A stretch of DNA of 31,437 nt. Source: CAZGHF01 sp964525595. GTDB taxonomy: Bacteria; Patescibacteriota; Minisyncoccia; UBA6257; GWB1-50-10. Position 1 is the first letter of the stretch. Each line of letters begins with the position of its first letter. Shown piece after piece: positions 1 to 7,620 of this stretch. The position numbers and the translations under genes were made by a program. The stretch covers positions 1 to 31,437 of the forward strand of contig CAZGHF010000008.1 in assembly GCA_964525595.1 (NCBI GenBank). Reading direction: 5' to 3'. The notes beneath the pieces were generated by a model. That model made no database searches. It had not been told where the DNA came from and saw nothing but the letters and a program-made list of their open reading frames with translations.

Positions 1-77
1 TTGTCGCTCCCGGCCAGTCGGCGGTTTTCTATTCAAAAGAAGGTGAGATGCTCGGCGGCGGGGTTATAATGAGATAA
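1..77 (+). CDS. mnmA: tRNA-specific 2-thiouridylase MnmA, C-terminal end only
   Basis: Read in the frame starting at base 3, the first 77 bases encode 24 residues and a TAA stop. They contain APGQSAVFY and LGGGVI, the characteristic C-terminal beta-barrel ending of MnmA, the enzyme that thiolates U34 of Lys, Glu and Gln tRNAs. The rest of the gene lies before the window. The fragment ends 22 bases upstream of comEC on the same strand. The call rests on a short but very typical motif pair. Confidence 0.85.
   Translation, partial: VAPGQSAVFYSKEGEMLGGGVIMR
65..70 (+). promoter_or_regulatory. possible -10 box of comEC
   Basis: A perfect TATAAT lies inside the last codons of mnmA, 29 bases before the comEC start. 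No convincing -35 box is seen 16-18 bases upstream, so this could be chance. Confidence 0.3.
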
Positions 78-99
78 ATCATTAATTACTAACTGACTG

Positions 100-1560
100 A
101 TGCCTTCCTACGATATTTTCTTTTTTGGGGCGTTGTTTCTCCTGATAGGAGTGTTTTTGGCGAGTTTTGGAGCCGGAGTCTGGATTTTAGTCGTTACACT
201 CGCCGCCATTGCGGCTTTTTTGTTTTGGGGTCTGAAGCAGAAAAATAAAAGACCCGTCTGGCTCGCCGGTTTAGTTTTATTTATTCTCTTTGGCGCCGTT
301 TACTACACTTGGGATGACGTGCGTTTTCGGGAGAAAGTTCAAATAACTTTTGACGAGAAAATCAGCTTTTCGGGCCAGATTATCTCAAATCCAGTTCTGA
401 AGAGTTCTTCGCAGGAGTTCAAGTTAGAATTAAACCAACCCTTTAGCGGCGACGTTCTCGTGAAAACCGACCGCTATCCGCAGTTCAGTTACGGCGATAA
501 ATTGAAGGTTCAAGGGACAATTAAACAGCCGTATTCGGAAAGTTACGGCAGGTATTTGGCGAAGGAAAGAATAAGCGGTGTTATCACTTTTGCCGAAACA
601 GAAAGATTAAGTTCCGGACACGGCAGCAAAATTAAGAATTTTCTTTTTGGCGTTAAGAAAAAAATGATTGCGTCTTTTCAGCAATTATTGCCGCCCGAAG
701 AATCAACGCTTCTTGCTGGTCTTACTTTGGGCGAGCGGGGAGAATTCTCGGAAGATTTTAAGGAAGCGATGGCTAAGAGCGGTACCACTCATCTAGTGGC
801 TTTATCCGGTTACAACATCACCATCATAGTTTCCACAGTGATGGCACTCTTCGCCTGGTTTTTAATAAGGAGGCGGACTGCTTTTTTCTTTACTATTCTT
901 GTTATCTTAGGATTTGTGCTTATGACCGGAGCCGAAGCCTCGGTGGTGCGGGCGGCAATTATGGGAATTATGGTAATGGTTGCCGGGGAGATTGGCCGTT
1001 TTTTTGATTTTAGAAATGCGATAATTTTAGCCGGCCTCGTTATGGTTTTAGAGAACCCTAAGGTTTTGGTATATGACGTGGGTTTTGAACTTAGTTTTCT
1101 TGCTCTTTTAGGGATAATTTACCTGAAACCCGCAATTATAAGGTTTTTCAGGGTTACCGAGAAACCCGGATTTTTATCGTGGCGGGAAAACTTCTTTACA
1201 ACCGCCGGGGCGCAATTGATGGTTGTTCCGCTTTTAATTTCGAATTTCGGCAGTTTTTCCCTGACCTCTCTCGCCGCAAACGTCGTCGTTTTAGAGTTTA
1301 TTCCGGTAACGATGGGTTTGGGGTTTACCATGGCGGCTTTTTCTTTCTTTTCTTATTACTTGTCGCTGGCCCTCGGTCTGCTTCTAGAGGTTCTTCTTAA
1401 GTTTGAAATTATTGCCATTGAGTTTTTTGCGAGGTTTAGCATTCCTTTTAGTCCGGATGTGAGCATTCTGGCATTTTTAGTTTATTACGTTCTTATTATC
1501 GTTTTTATTTACTATGTAAACAGGGGATTAAATTTTCGGAGAATATGTTTGACCAAATAA
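100..1560 (+). CDS. comEC: ComEC/Rec2 competence membrane channel (no hydrolase domain)
   Basis: This is the inner-membrane channel that takes up single-stranded DNA during natural transformation. The 486 residues show two or three N-terminal membrane helices (about 5-70), an OB-like DUF4131 segment (about 75-180) and then the multi-helix Competence domain. The latter includes THLVALSGYNI near residue 230, the version of the LSG motif typical of these lineages. Classical ComEC runs to about 700-800 residues because it carries a C-terminal metallo-beta-lactamase domain. Here that domain is a separate ORF overlapping the end of this one by 16 bases (1545-1560). No Shine-Dalgarno precedes the ATG. 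CPR bacteria are generally thought to import DNA with such systems and type IV pili. Confidence 0.9.
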   Translation: MPSYDIFFFGALFLLIGVFLASFGAGVWILVVTLAAIAAFLFWGLKQKNKRPVWLAGLVLFILFGAVYYTWDDVRFREKVQITFDEKISFSGQIISNPVLKSSSQEFKLELNQPFSGDVLVKTDRYPQFSYGDKLKVQGTIKQPYSESYGRYLAKERISGVITFAETERLSSGHGSKIKNFLFGVKKKMIASFQQLLPPEESTLLAGLTLGERGEFSEDFKEAMAKSGTTHLVALSGYNITIIVSTVMALFAWFLIRRRTAFFFTILVILGFVLMTGAEASVVRAAIMGIMVMVAGEIGRFFDFRNAIILAGLVMVLENPKVLVYDVGFELSFLALLGIIYLKPAIIRFFRVTEKPGFLSWRENFFTTAGAQLMVVPLLISNFGSFSLTSLAANVVVLEFIPVTMGLGFTMAAFSFFSYYLSLALGLLLEVLLKFEIIAIEFFARFSIPFSPDVSILAFLVYYVLIIVFIYYVNRGLNFRRICLTK

Positions 1561-2426
1561 TTTCTCGGCTTAAAAAACATAAAAACAAAATCATCATTAT
1601 TACGGCGGCTTTGGTGGCGCTGAATTTCCTGGCTTGGGTGGAAGTTTTTAATGCGATATCAGATGATAACTTGGAAATATATTTTCTTGATGTCGGGCAG
1701 GGAGACAGCGAGCTGGTGGTCCTGCCGGGCGGAGTGGAGGTTTTGATAGACGGCGGTCCGCCGAATGGTCGGGTGCTTGAGAACTTAGGCGGGCTTTTAG
1801 GAAGAGGCGATCATTACATTGACCTGGTGGTTCTTTCCCATCCCCAGCTTGACCACTTTGGCGGCTTAATAGAGGTTTTGAAGCGCTATAGAGTCGGGGT
1901 TCTTGTCTGGAATGGTTTCGAGGGAACTTCGGCCGCATTTCACGATTTCCGGAAAGCAATTGAAGAAAACAACGTCCAGGAAGTCGTTTTGAGAGCCGGC
2001 GACAGAATAAGTTATAAGGAAAGTGAGTTTATCGTTTTCTCGCCCGGCGAAGATGCTCTTGAAGTCAGAAATACAAACGATACTTCTCTTGTTTTGGAAC
2101 TGAATAGCAAAAACTCCCGAACACTTTTTACCGGTGACATAAGTGCAGAAATTGAAAACAGTATGTCTGGTTACGACGTTGATATATTGAAAGTGGCTCA
2201 CCATGGTTCAAGGTTTTCTTCCTCGGCCAGTTTTCTAAATGCAGTAAAACCCGAAGCGGCGGTAATCGGTGTAGGTAAAAACAGTTATGGTCACCCGACT
2301 TTCCAGACACTGGAAAGACTGGAGGATGCAGGAGCGCAGGTTTTTAGGACCGATTCCGACGGAACCGTGAAGTTTGTGATTGACGGAGACGCTATTAGAA
2401 TTTTTAGGACAGGTAGTATAAAATAA
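1545..2426 (+). CDS. ComEC-type metallo-beta-lactamase hydrolase, separate polypeptide
   Basis: This is the detached C-terminal half of ComEC. An N-terminal hydrophobic helix (about residues 16-31) would anchor it in the membrane. The fold starts with YFLDVGQGDS (46-55), and the metal-site motif is SHPQLDH (98-104), a variant lacking the first His of HxHxDH. TGDIS (196-200) and HHGS (219-222) follow. In the family this domain is proposed to degrade the non-imported strand. It overlaps comEC by 16 bases in another frame, so translation is probably coupled. The start at 1545 is kept because it gives a complete anchor helix. Confidence 0.85.
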   Translation: MFDQIISRLKKHKNKIIIITAALVALNFLAWVEVFNAISDDNLEIYFLDVGQGDSELVVLPGGVEVLIDGGPPNGRVLENLGGLLGRGDHYIDLVVLSHPQLDHFGGLIEVLKRYRVGVLVWNGFEGTSAAFHDFRKAIEENNVQEVVLRAGDRISYKESEFIVFSPGEDALEVRNTNDTSLVLELNSKNSRTLFTGDISAEIENSMSGYDVDILKVAHHGSRFSSSASFLNAVKPEAAVIGVGKNSYGHPTFQTLERLEDAGAQVFRTDSDGTVKFVIDGDAIRIFRTGSIK

Positions 2427-2430
2427 ACCA

Positions 2431-3855
2431 ATGCGTACATTGGCGACGGATATAGGAAATTTCGAAGGAAAAGAAGCGGAACTTAAAGGCTGGGTGGACG
2501 GCCGGCGCGACCACGGCGGGCTTATTTTTATTGATTTGCGGGACCGGAGTGGTATTGCTCAACTCGTTTTTAACCCAAAAAAGCATTCCGAATCACACAA
2601 AACGGCGGAGAATTTAAGAACAGCTTTTGTTGTAAGGGTTATCGGAGAAATAAATAAGAGGCCCAAAGGAATGGAGAATCCGAAAGTGCCGAGCGGTAAC
2701 TATGAAGTTTTAGTAAAAGAACTTGAGGTTATAAACGAAGCGGAGACACCGCCAATTGCGACTGATAGTGATGGTTACGACATTGGTGAGGAATCAAGAA
2801 TGAGGCATCGTTATCTTGATTTGCGCCGACCGCGAATGAGCGAGAATTTGCGTTTGCGCCACAGAGCAATAAAATTCATGCGGGACTTCTTAGACGAGCG
2901 CGGGTTCGTGGAGATTGAGACGCCGATTCTTACGAAAACCACCCCCGAAGGCGCCCGTGATTTTGTGGTGCCGTCCCGCTTACAGCCGGGCAGCTTTTAC
3001 GCGCTACCGCAGTCACCCCAGCAGTACAAACAGCTTTTGATGGTTTCCGGTTTTGAAAGATATTATCAAATTGCGCGCTGTTTTCGTGACGAAGACTCCC
3101 GAGCAGACAGAGCTTATGGAGAATTTACACAACTCGACATTGAGATGTCGTTCGTGTCACAAGAAGATGTTTTGAAGCTCACCGAGCAATTATTTACCGA
3201 GTTAGTGGAAAAAGTTTTTCCGGATAAACACATAACACAATCGCCGTGGCCGCGCATTTCCCATTCCGAGGCGTTAAAAAAATACGGGTCTGCTAAACCG
3301 GACTTAAGAAAAAACAAAGAAGATAAAAATGAACTGGCTTTTGCGTGGGTTTTGGATTTTCCTCTTTTTACGAAGCAGTCACAGGAAGATTATTTCCATG
3401 GTTCAGGCGCTGCAAATTTCGCGCCGTCGCATCACATGTTTACGGCGCCGCACCCTGACGACGTTTCGCTTTTGGACAGTAATCCGATGAAGGTCCGGGG
3501 CCTTCAGCACGACTTAGTGTTAAGCGGCTTTGAAATAGGCGGCGGCAGTATCAGAATTCACGACCGGGCAGTTCAAGAGAAGATTTTTGATCTTATTGGT
3601 TTTAACAAGGAACAAAAAGAACAATTTAAACATTTATTGGAGGCGTTTGAATACGGCGTTCCTCCCCACGGCGGGATTGCTCCTGGCATTGACAGGTTTT
3701 TGTTTACGGCGCTTGGGGAGTTAAGTCTGCGTGAAGTCATAGCTTTCCCGAAAACCGGCGATGGTCGCGACCTGATGATGGAGGCGCCTTCGGAGGTGGA
3801 CAAGAAACAACTTGATGAATTAAACTTGGAAATTAAGAAAACAAAAAATAAATGA
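2431..3855 (+). CDS. aspS: Aspartate--tRNA ligase, short form without GAD insert
   Basis: This class II synthetase charges tRNA-Asp. The N-terminal OB anticodon-binding domain covers about residues 15-105. Motif 1 lies around 150-165, motif 2 is FRDEDSRADRAYGEFTQLD (218-236) and motif 3 is GIAPGIDR (415-422). Usual bacterial AspRS has about 590 residues with a GAD domain inserted in the catalytic core. Here YGSAKPDLR (286-293) runs on to WVLDFPLF (306-313) with only a dozen residues between, so that insert is gone and the total is 474. Motif 2 also has an extra residue relative to the common RADRQPEF form. The gene starts 4 bases after the hydrolase stop. Whether it is strictly Asp-specific or also charges tRNA-Asn cannot be told here. 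Confidence 0.93.
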   Translation: MRTLATDIGNFEGKEAELKGWVDGRRDHGGLIFIDLRDRSGIAQLVFNPKKHSESHKTAENLRTAFVVRVIGEINKRPKGMENPKVPSGNYEVLVKELEVINEAETPPIATDSDGYDIGEESRMRHRYLDLRRPRMSENLRLRHRAIKFMRDFLDERGFVEIETPILTKTTPEGARDFVVPSRLQPGSFYALPQSPQQYKQLLMVSGFERYYQIARCFRDEDSRADRAYGEFTQLDIEMSFVSQEDVLKLTEQLFTELVEKVFPDKHITQSPWPRISHSEALKKYGSAKPDLRKNKEDKNELAFAWVLDFPLFTKQSQEDYFHGSGAANFAPSHHMFTAPHPDDVSLLDSNPMKVRGLQHDLVLSGFEIGGGSIRIHDRAVQEKIFDLIGFNKEQKEQFKHLLEAFEYGVPPHGGIAPGIDRFLFTALGELSLREVIAFPKTGDGRDLMMEAPSEVDKKQLDELNLEIKKTKNK

Positions 3856-3987
3856 ATCCCGTTAGAAGTTCTTGGCATAAAAATTTCACTGAAATTTTTA
3901 TGCAGGGCACTAATGAGGATAAATCAAACCAGTTACCATTTATCGATATGACAAGGTCAAATATTAAAAGCAGACTTCTAACGGGAT
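3856..3987 (+). repeat. Inverted-repeat element with internal hairpins filling the aspS downstream gap
   Basis: The arms ATCCCGTTAGAAGT (3856-3869) and ACTTCTAACGGGAT (3974-3987) are perfect 14-base complements. Between them is a perfect 13-bp hairpin (3875-3887 with 3891-3903, loop ACT) and a second stem GATAAAT/ATTTATC (3918-3924 with 3938-3944). The whole would fold as a three-way junction. The left arm begins at the base after the aspS stop, and the right arm supplies the first two bases of the next ATG. From memory, peptides such as NPVRS and TSNGI, the translations of these arms, recur in annotated CPR proteins. That would make this a dispersed repeat, but it is unverified here. Confidence 0.75.
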
Positions 3988-5062
3988 GAAAGATTTCAAT
4001 TTTCCGATACCTAAGACAAAAATAGAAGGCTTAAACGAGAAGTTTGACCTAAACGACGTAAACGGAAGGAGAAAGTACTTCCAAGCAAAAGCTGGTCAAG
4101 AGATAAAAAAAATACGCGATTATTTGGAGAGCGGCAATACTTTTATTGCGTACCTTGTCGGTATAAAAAATTCCGGCAAGGGTACGTATTCAAAACTCTT
4201 CATGGAGGCAATCGGAGGAGATAAAGTTAGGCATTTTGCGCAGGTGGTTTACGGATGTGAAATCCAGTCTGGTTTGGACAACGGAGGTAACAAGAGAGAA
4301 GAAGTTTTAGAATTCTTGCATAATAAGTACCGAGGCAATAATTCAATTGAGGAGTTAGGGAAAGCTATTTCAGGAAGAGACACAGCCAATCTTGTAACCT
4401 CGGAGCTCGTTGTTGCTCTCATCAAATTTGAAATCAGCCAATATGAGAAGAAAGCCATCTTCATCGACGGTTTTCCGAGAGCCAAAGACCAAATAAATTA
4501 TTCAATGTTTCTTAAAGAATTGGTTGGTTACCGTGACGACCCCGACTTCTTGATTTTCATCGATGTGCCGGAAAAAATTGTTGATGAACGGATAAAACAT
4601 CGGGTGGTCTGTCCTGTTTGCAAAGCGCCACGGAGTCTGAGATTGTTGCCGACCAAATTTGTTGGCTACGATAAACGGGATAAAACTTTTTATTTGATGT
4701 GCGATGACCCGAGCTGTAACAAAGCCAGAATGGTTGCCAAGGAGGGCGATGCTTTGGGAATAGAACCTATCAGAGAGCGACTGGAGACGGACAGAGAAAT
4801 CTTCGAGCACCTTCTCAATATACGCGGCATACCGAAAATCTACCTTAGGAATTTTCTCCCGATTGGTGAAGCCGACGATTATGTTGACGATTATGAGATA
4901 ACGCCGAATTACCATTACGAACTTGACGAAAACGGAGAAGTTAAGGTTATCGAGAAGCCATGGGTTGTGGAAGACGATAAAAAAACCCCTTCTTACAGTC
5001 TTTTGTCGGCGCCCGTAGTCGTTTCTCTGCTGAAACAAACCGCCAAGGTTTTAAATTTATAA
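3986..5062 (+). CDS. Divergent nucleoside monophosphate kinase (adenylate kinase-like)
   Basis: This 358-residue protein has an adenylate-kinase core: P-loop GIKNSGKGT (59-67), IDGFPR (160-165) matching the NMP-binding DGFPR motif, and FIDVPEKIVDERI (191-203). A zinc-knuckle-like LID has C209, C212, C239 and C244. A segment at 254-276 resembles the closing part of the LID and last helix. It is about 140 residues longer than a normal Adk, with an N-terminal extension of about 50 and an acidic C-terminal tail. A standard adk lies at 24768, so this is a paralogue of unknown substrate. The ATG sits in the right arm of the inverted repeat and has no Shine-Dalgarno. Confidence 0.75.
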   Translation: MKDFNFPIPKTKIEGLNEKFDLNDVNGRRKYFQAKAGQEIKKIRDYLESGNTFIAYLVGIKNSGKGTYSKLFMEAIGGDKVRHFAQVVYGCEIQSGLDNGGNKREEVLEFLHNKYRGNNSIEELGKAISGRDTANLVTSELVVALIKFEISQYEKKAIFIDGFPRAKDQINYSMFLKELVGYRDDPDFLIFIDVPEKIVDERIKHRVVCPVCKAPRSLRLLPTKFVGYDKRDKTFYLMCDDPSCNKARMVAKEGDALGIEPIRERLETDREIFEHLLNIRGIPKIYLRNFLPIGEADDYVDDYEITPNYHYELDENGEVKVIEKPWVVEDDKKTPSYSLLSAPVVVSLLKQTAKVLNL

Positions 5063-5119
5063 ACCTGACTTATAGGAAAATATTGGCTTTTCGCGTTGTG
5101 GATAACCCGAAGTTGCCCG

Positions 5120-5128
5120 TGATATAAT
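5120..5128 (+). promoter_or_regulatory. Extended -10 promoter of the candidate small RNA
   Basis: TGATATAAT is a perfect extended -10 box (TGN plus TATAAT). A start near 5135 would put the first transcribed bases just before the closing stem of the RNA at 5135-5266. The -35 region is weak, as is common for extended -10 promoters. Confidence 0.55.
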
Positions 5129-5134
5129 AAGATT

Positions 5135-5266
5135 AGTCCCGTTCTTATAGATTCCGGATCAAATGATCGTTTTGAGGGATTCCGACTTCGCTCCGACTCG
5201 TGGGTCGGAGGAGAGGGAACCCACCTAATATTTCGCCGGGAATCAATGGAGCGGGATTTTTGTTTT
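5135..5266 (+). ncRNA. Candidate structured small RNA, unknown family
   Basis: The two ends pair: TCCCGTTC (5137-5144) with GAGCGGGA (5249-5256), 8 bp with one G-U. Inside, GATTCCGG (5150-5157) pairs with 5236-5244 with one bulged G. Enclosed are a small GATC/GATC hairpin (5157-5168) and a strong 7-bp hairpin (5191-5197 with 5204-5210). A less perfect arm joins 5176-5183 to 5215-5222. TTTTTGTTTT follows the closing stem at once, as in an intrinsic terminator. There is no open reading frame of note. The closed, rod-like layout recalls 6S or SRP RNA, but I could not find the conserved SRP apical motif or a clear 6S bubble. The rest of the gap (5267-5448) shows nothing further except the DnaA-like boxes. 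Confidence 0.5.
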
Positions 5267-5448
5267 CCACTTTTTTAAGGCACTTATCTACATTTTGTGG
5301 ACAACTTAACAACAGAAATGTATTGGCTATTATAGGTGCGGAAACAAAATTGTTTTTCAGCCGGGAAACTAAAAGCGGGGTTTAACGTTTTTATTGTGAG
5401 GCGCATCGCTTTTTAATTTTTTTAGGTGCAAAATTCAGTGGGGGATTG

Positions 5449-5454
5449 TATAAT
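5449..5454 (+). promoter_or_regulatory. -10 box of metG, leaderless start
   Basis: TATAAT ends 6 bases before the metG ATG, so the expected transcription start falls on or next to the start codon. There is no room for a ribosome binding site. No good -35 is visible. Confidence 0.5.
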
Positions 5455-5460
5455 CGTTAA

Positions 5461-7173
5461 ATGCCTAAGAAAGTTTTAATTGCAGTGGCCTGGCCGTATG
5501 TAAACGGCGACATTCATATCGGGCATCTTGCTGGCTACCTGCTGCCGGCTGATATTTTTGCGCGTTTCAATCGTTTTCGCGGGAATGATGTGCTTATGGT
5601 ATCTGGTTCCGATTGTTTTGGTACGCCGATCACGGTTGAAGCGGACAAATTAAATATTTCTCCGGAAGAAGTGGTGAATAAGTATCATCCCCAAATTGTT
5701 GAGCTTTTGGAAAAGCTGGGTATTAGTTTTGATATTTATACAAAAACGACGACGGATAATCACAAAGAGGTTGTTCAGAAATTTTTCATTAAATTATTGG
5801 AAAAAGGATATATTTTCAAAGATAAAACCGACCAGTATTATTCGGAAGAAGACAAAAGGTTTTTGCCGGATAGATATGTAGAAGGAAAATGTCCGCATTG
5901 CGGATATGAGGGAGCTCGTTCTGATCAGTGCGACAACTGTGGAATAATCTTTAGCGTTGGCGAGCTTATAAACCCTAAAAGTAAGTTAAGTAGTAAGTCG
6001 GTTCAAATAAAGCCAACAGAGCATTATTTTTTGGATTGGCCGAAACTGCAGGATTTTCTTGAAAAGTACGTGGAGAAAACCGGGAAAAATTGGCGTTCCT
6101 GGGTTTTGAATGAAACAAAAGGGTGGCTTAAGCGTGGTTTGAAGCCTAGACCCATTACCAGGGACCTGGATTGGGGGGTGGAGATTCCAACCGAAAGAAT
6201 TCCGGATAATTTACGGATTGACGGTGCCAAAGAGAAGAGGATTTATGTCTGGTTTGAAGCGGTAATCGGTTATTTATCAGCTTCAATTGAGTGGGCTGAA
6301 AAAAGCGGAAAAGATTGGAAAGGGTGGTGGCATGACCAAGAGAGCGAGCACGCTTATTTTATGGGGAAAGACAATTTGATATTTCACACTCTTTTTTGGC
6401 CGGGCCAGCTTCACGCTGATAACGAGAAACTCCATTTGCCTGATTATCCGGCAGTGAATCAGTTTCTCACTCTTGAGGGCAAGAAGTTTTCCAAATCACG
6501 AGGAATAACGATTGATTCCGTCTACATTGTCGATACCTACGGTTCTGACGCTGTAAGGTTTTATCTGACGCTTATAAGTCCTGAAAACGCTGATGCTAAT
6601 TTCAGCTGGGACCATTTTGTACGAACGCACAATAGTGTTTTAATTGGTACTTTCGCCAACTTTGTGAACCGTACTCTGACTTTGGCTCAAGGGCTGGATT
6701 TTGACGGTTCTGAAATTGAAAAGGAGGTTAAATCAGCGGTTTTGGGATTGATAAATCAAGCAAAGGAAAATTTGGAGAATTATGAGTTTAAAAAATACGC
6801 CCAGACCATTCTTGACCTCTCGGATTTCGGTAATAAGTACCTAAGTAAAGAAGAACCTTGGTTTTTGTCCACCCCAAAGGGGCGAGATCTCGCCTCAGGC
6901 GGAAAAGATAAAGACCCTGAAAAATTCAAAAAAGTAATGGCAAATACTCTCTATATTGCTCTTGGGCTCTTTCTTATTATAAAACCTCTTTTACCCGATG
7001 CTTATGAGAAACTGGAGAAAATACTGGGCGTTGAAATTGACGAGTGGAGCGGCGACGAGAGCAAACTCTTAAAAAAACTTCTAAAAAAAGTCAGTATTAA
7101 AAAAATAGAACCGCTTTTTGAGCGGATTGATGAAAAAGTTATAGAAGAAGAGAAAAAGAAAATTAATCTCTAG
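5461..7173 (+). CDS. metG: Methionine--tRNA ligase
   Basis: This class I synthetase charges initiator and elongator tRNA-Met. HIGH is at residues 19-22. The connective-peptide zinc site has C144, C147, C157 and C160 (CPHC and CDNC), and the KMSKS signature reads KFSKS (342-346). An all-alpha anticodon domain follows. At 570 residues it stops after that domain and lacks the C-terminal EMAPII-like tRNA-binding domain of longer forms. Its mRNA is probably leaderless. Its last 4 bases overlap the end of the convergent gene at 7170. Confidence 0.95.
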   Translation: MPKKVLIAVAWPYVNGDIHIGHLAGYLLPADIFARFNRFRGNDVLMVSGSDCFGTPITVEADKLNISPEEVVNKYHPQIVELLEKLGISFDIYTKTTTDNHKEVVQKFFIKLLEKGYIFKDKTDQYYSEEDKRFLPDRYVEGKCPHCGYEGARSDQCDNCGIIFSVGELINPKSKLSSKSVQIKPTEHYFLDWPKLQDFLEKYVEKTGKNWRSWVLNETKGWLKRGLKPRPITRDLDWGVEIPTERIPDNLRIDGAKEKRIYVWFEAVIGYLSASIEWAEKSGKDWKGWWHDQESEHAYFMGKDNLIFHTLFWPGQLHADNEKLHLPDYPAVNQFLTLEGKKFSKSRGITIDSVYIVDTYGSDAVRFYLTLISPENADANFSWDHFVRTHNSVLIGTFANFVNRTLTLAQGLDFDGSEIEKEVKSAVLGLINQAKENLENYEFKKYAQTILDLSDFGNKYLSKEEPWFLSTPKGRDLASGGKDKDPEKFKKVMANTLYIALGLFLIIKPLLPDAYEKLEKILGVEIDEWSGDESKLLKKLLKKVSIKKIEPLFERIDEKVIEEEKKKINL

Positions 7174-7463
7174 GCTGCTTTCTTCTTTCCTTCTTCTGGT
7201 TCTTCTTTTTTCATGTCAATAAGCATGCGGAGCGCCTCCGGACCCAATCTGACTCTGGTTTCCGCGTCAGGCACCATCTTTACCAACATTTCTTGTTCGC
7301 TTTCGGTTAATTCCAATTCTAATACTTTTCTTTTTTCCTCAGCTTCTTCGTGAGCTTCTTGTTCCTCCGGCGTCATTGAAAATTTTCTGCCGCCCTTTTC
7401 AAACTTGATGAGCTCCTCTTCGTTGCCGGCACTATCCGGCGTTGGTATTTTTTCGAAATTCAT
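7170..7463 (-). CDS. Small charged hypothetical protein
   Basis: A 97-residue protein very rich in Glu and Lys with no hydrophobic stretch. A central helical, possibly coiled-coil region (about residues 30-65) is followed by a lysine-rich end (EEGKKKAA). I recognise no family. It is probably real because a good promoter (7473-7500) sits just upstream and it ends exactly at the end of convergent metG with a 4-base overlap. Confidence 0.65.
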   Translation of the reverse strand: MNFEKIPTPDSAGNEEELIKFEKGGRKFSMTPEEQEAHEEAEEKRKVLELELTESEQEMLVKMVPDAETRVRLGPEALRMLIDMKKEEPEEGKKKAA

Positions 7464-7472
7464 AGTAATTTA

Positions 7473-7500
7473 ATTATATCATCTTTATATCATCTGACAA
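7473..7500 (-). promoter_or_regulatory. Promoter of the small charged protein gene
   Basis: On the minus strand, TTGTCA (7500-7495) and a perfect TATAAT (7478-7473) are separated by 16 bases. The -10 box ends 9 bases before the ATG at 7463, so the leader would be about 2-3 bases. Confidence 0.65.
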
Positions 7501-7576
7501 GGCCCTGGACTACAAGCAGTAATATGAGAATTCCTATCGAGTTAAGGATCACGGGCTAGTTTTCTGGTTCCGTGTC

Positions 7577-7606
7577 TTTGAATTTCAGGTATCATTAATT
7601 TATAAT
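7577..7606 (+). promoter_or_regulatory. Promoter of the dehydrogenase gene
   Basis: TTTGAA (7577-7582), 18 bases, then perfect TATAAT (7601-7606). The -10 box ends 14 bases before the ATG at 7621, leaving a leader of about 8 bases without a Shine-Dalgarno. Confidence 0.45.
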
Positions 7607-7620
7607 TTAACTTTATCATA

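Larger units (their letters stand above)
5097..5304. other. Cluster of three DnaA-box-like 9-mers
   Basis: TGTGGATAA at 5097-5105 is a perfect consensus DnaA box in reverse orientation. TTATCTACA (5284-5292) and TGTGGACAA (5296-5304) each differ by one base and face each other 3 bases apart. They lie in a 398-base gene-free stretch. No dnaA, dnaN or gyrase gene is present, and one more perfect box occurs at 13548-13556 before tuf. An origin is therefore not supported; the boxes could be DnaA-regulated sites or chance. Confidence 0.3.

Noticed and set aside
3908..3955. Hammerhead-ribozyme-like string (CTAATGAG, stem, GATA) within the inverted-repeat element
   Set aside because: The core needs CUGANGA and GAAA. 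Here the essential G is A and GAAA is GATA, and the stem does not start with the needed G-C pair.
5135..5266. SRP RNA, T-box or SAM riboswitch upstream of metG
   Set aside because: The SRP apical GGAA/AGCAG motif and the T-box AGGGTGG sequence are absent, and the RNA ends about 180 bases before the metG promoter.
5097..5460. Chromosomal replication origin
   Set aside because: Only three DnaA-like boxes, two imperfect, and no dnaA, dnaN or rpmH nearby.
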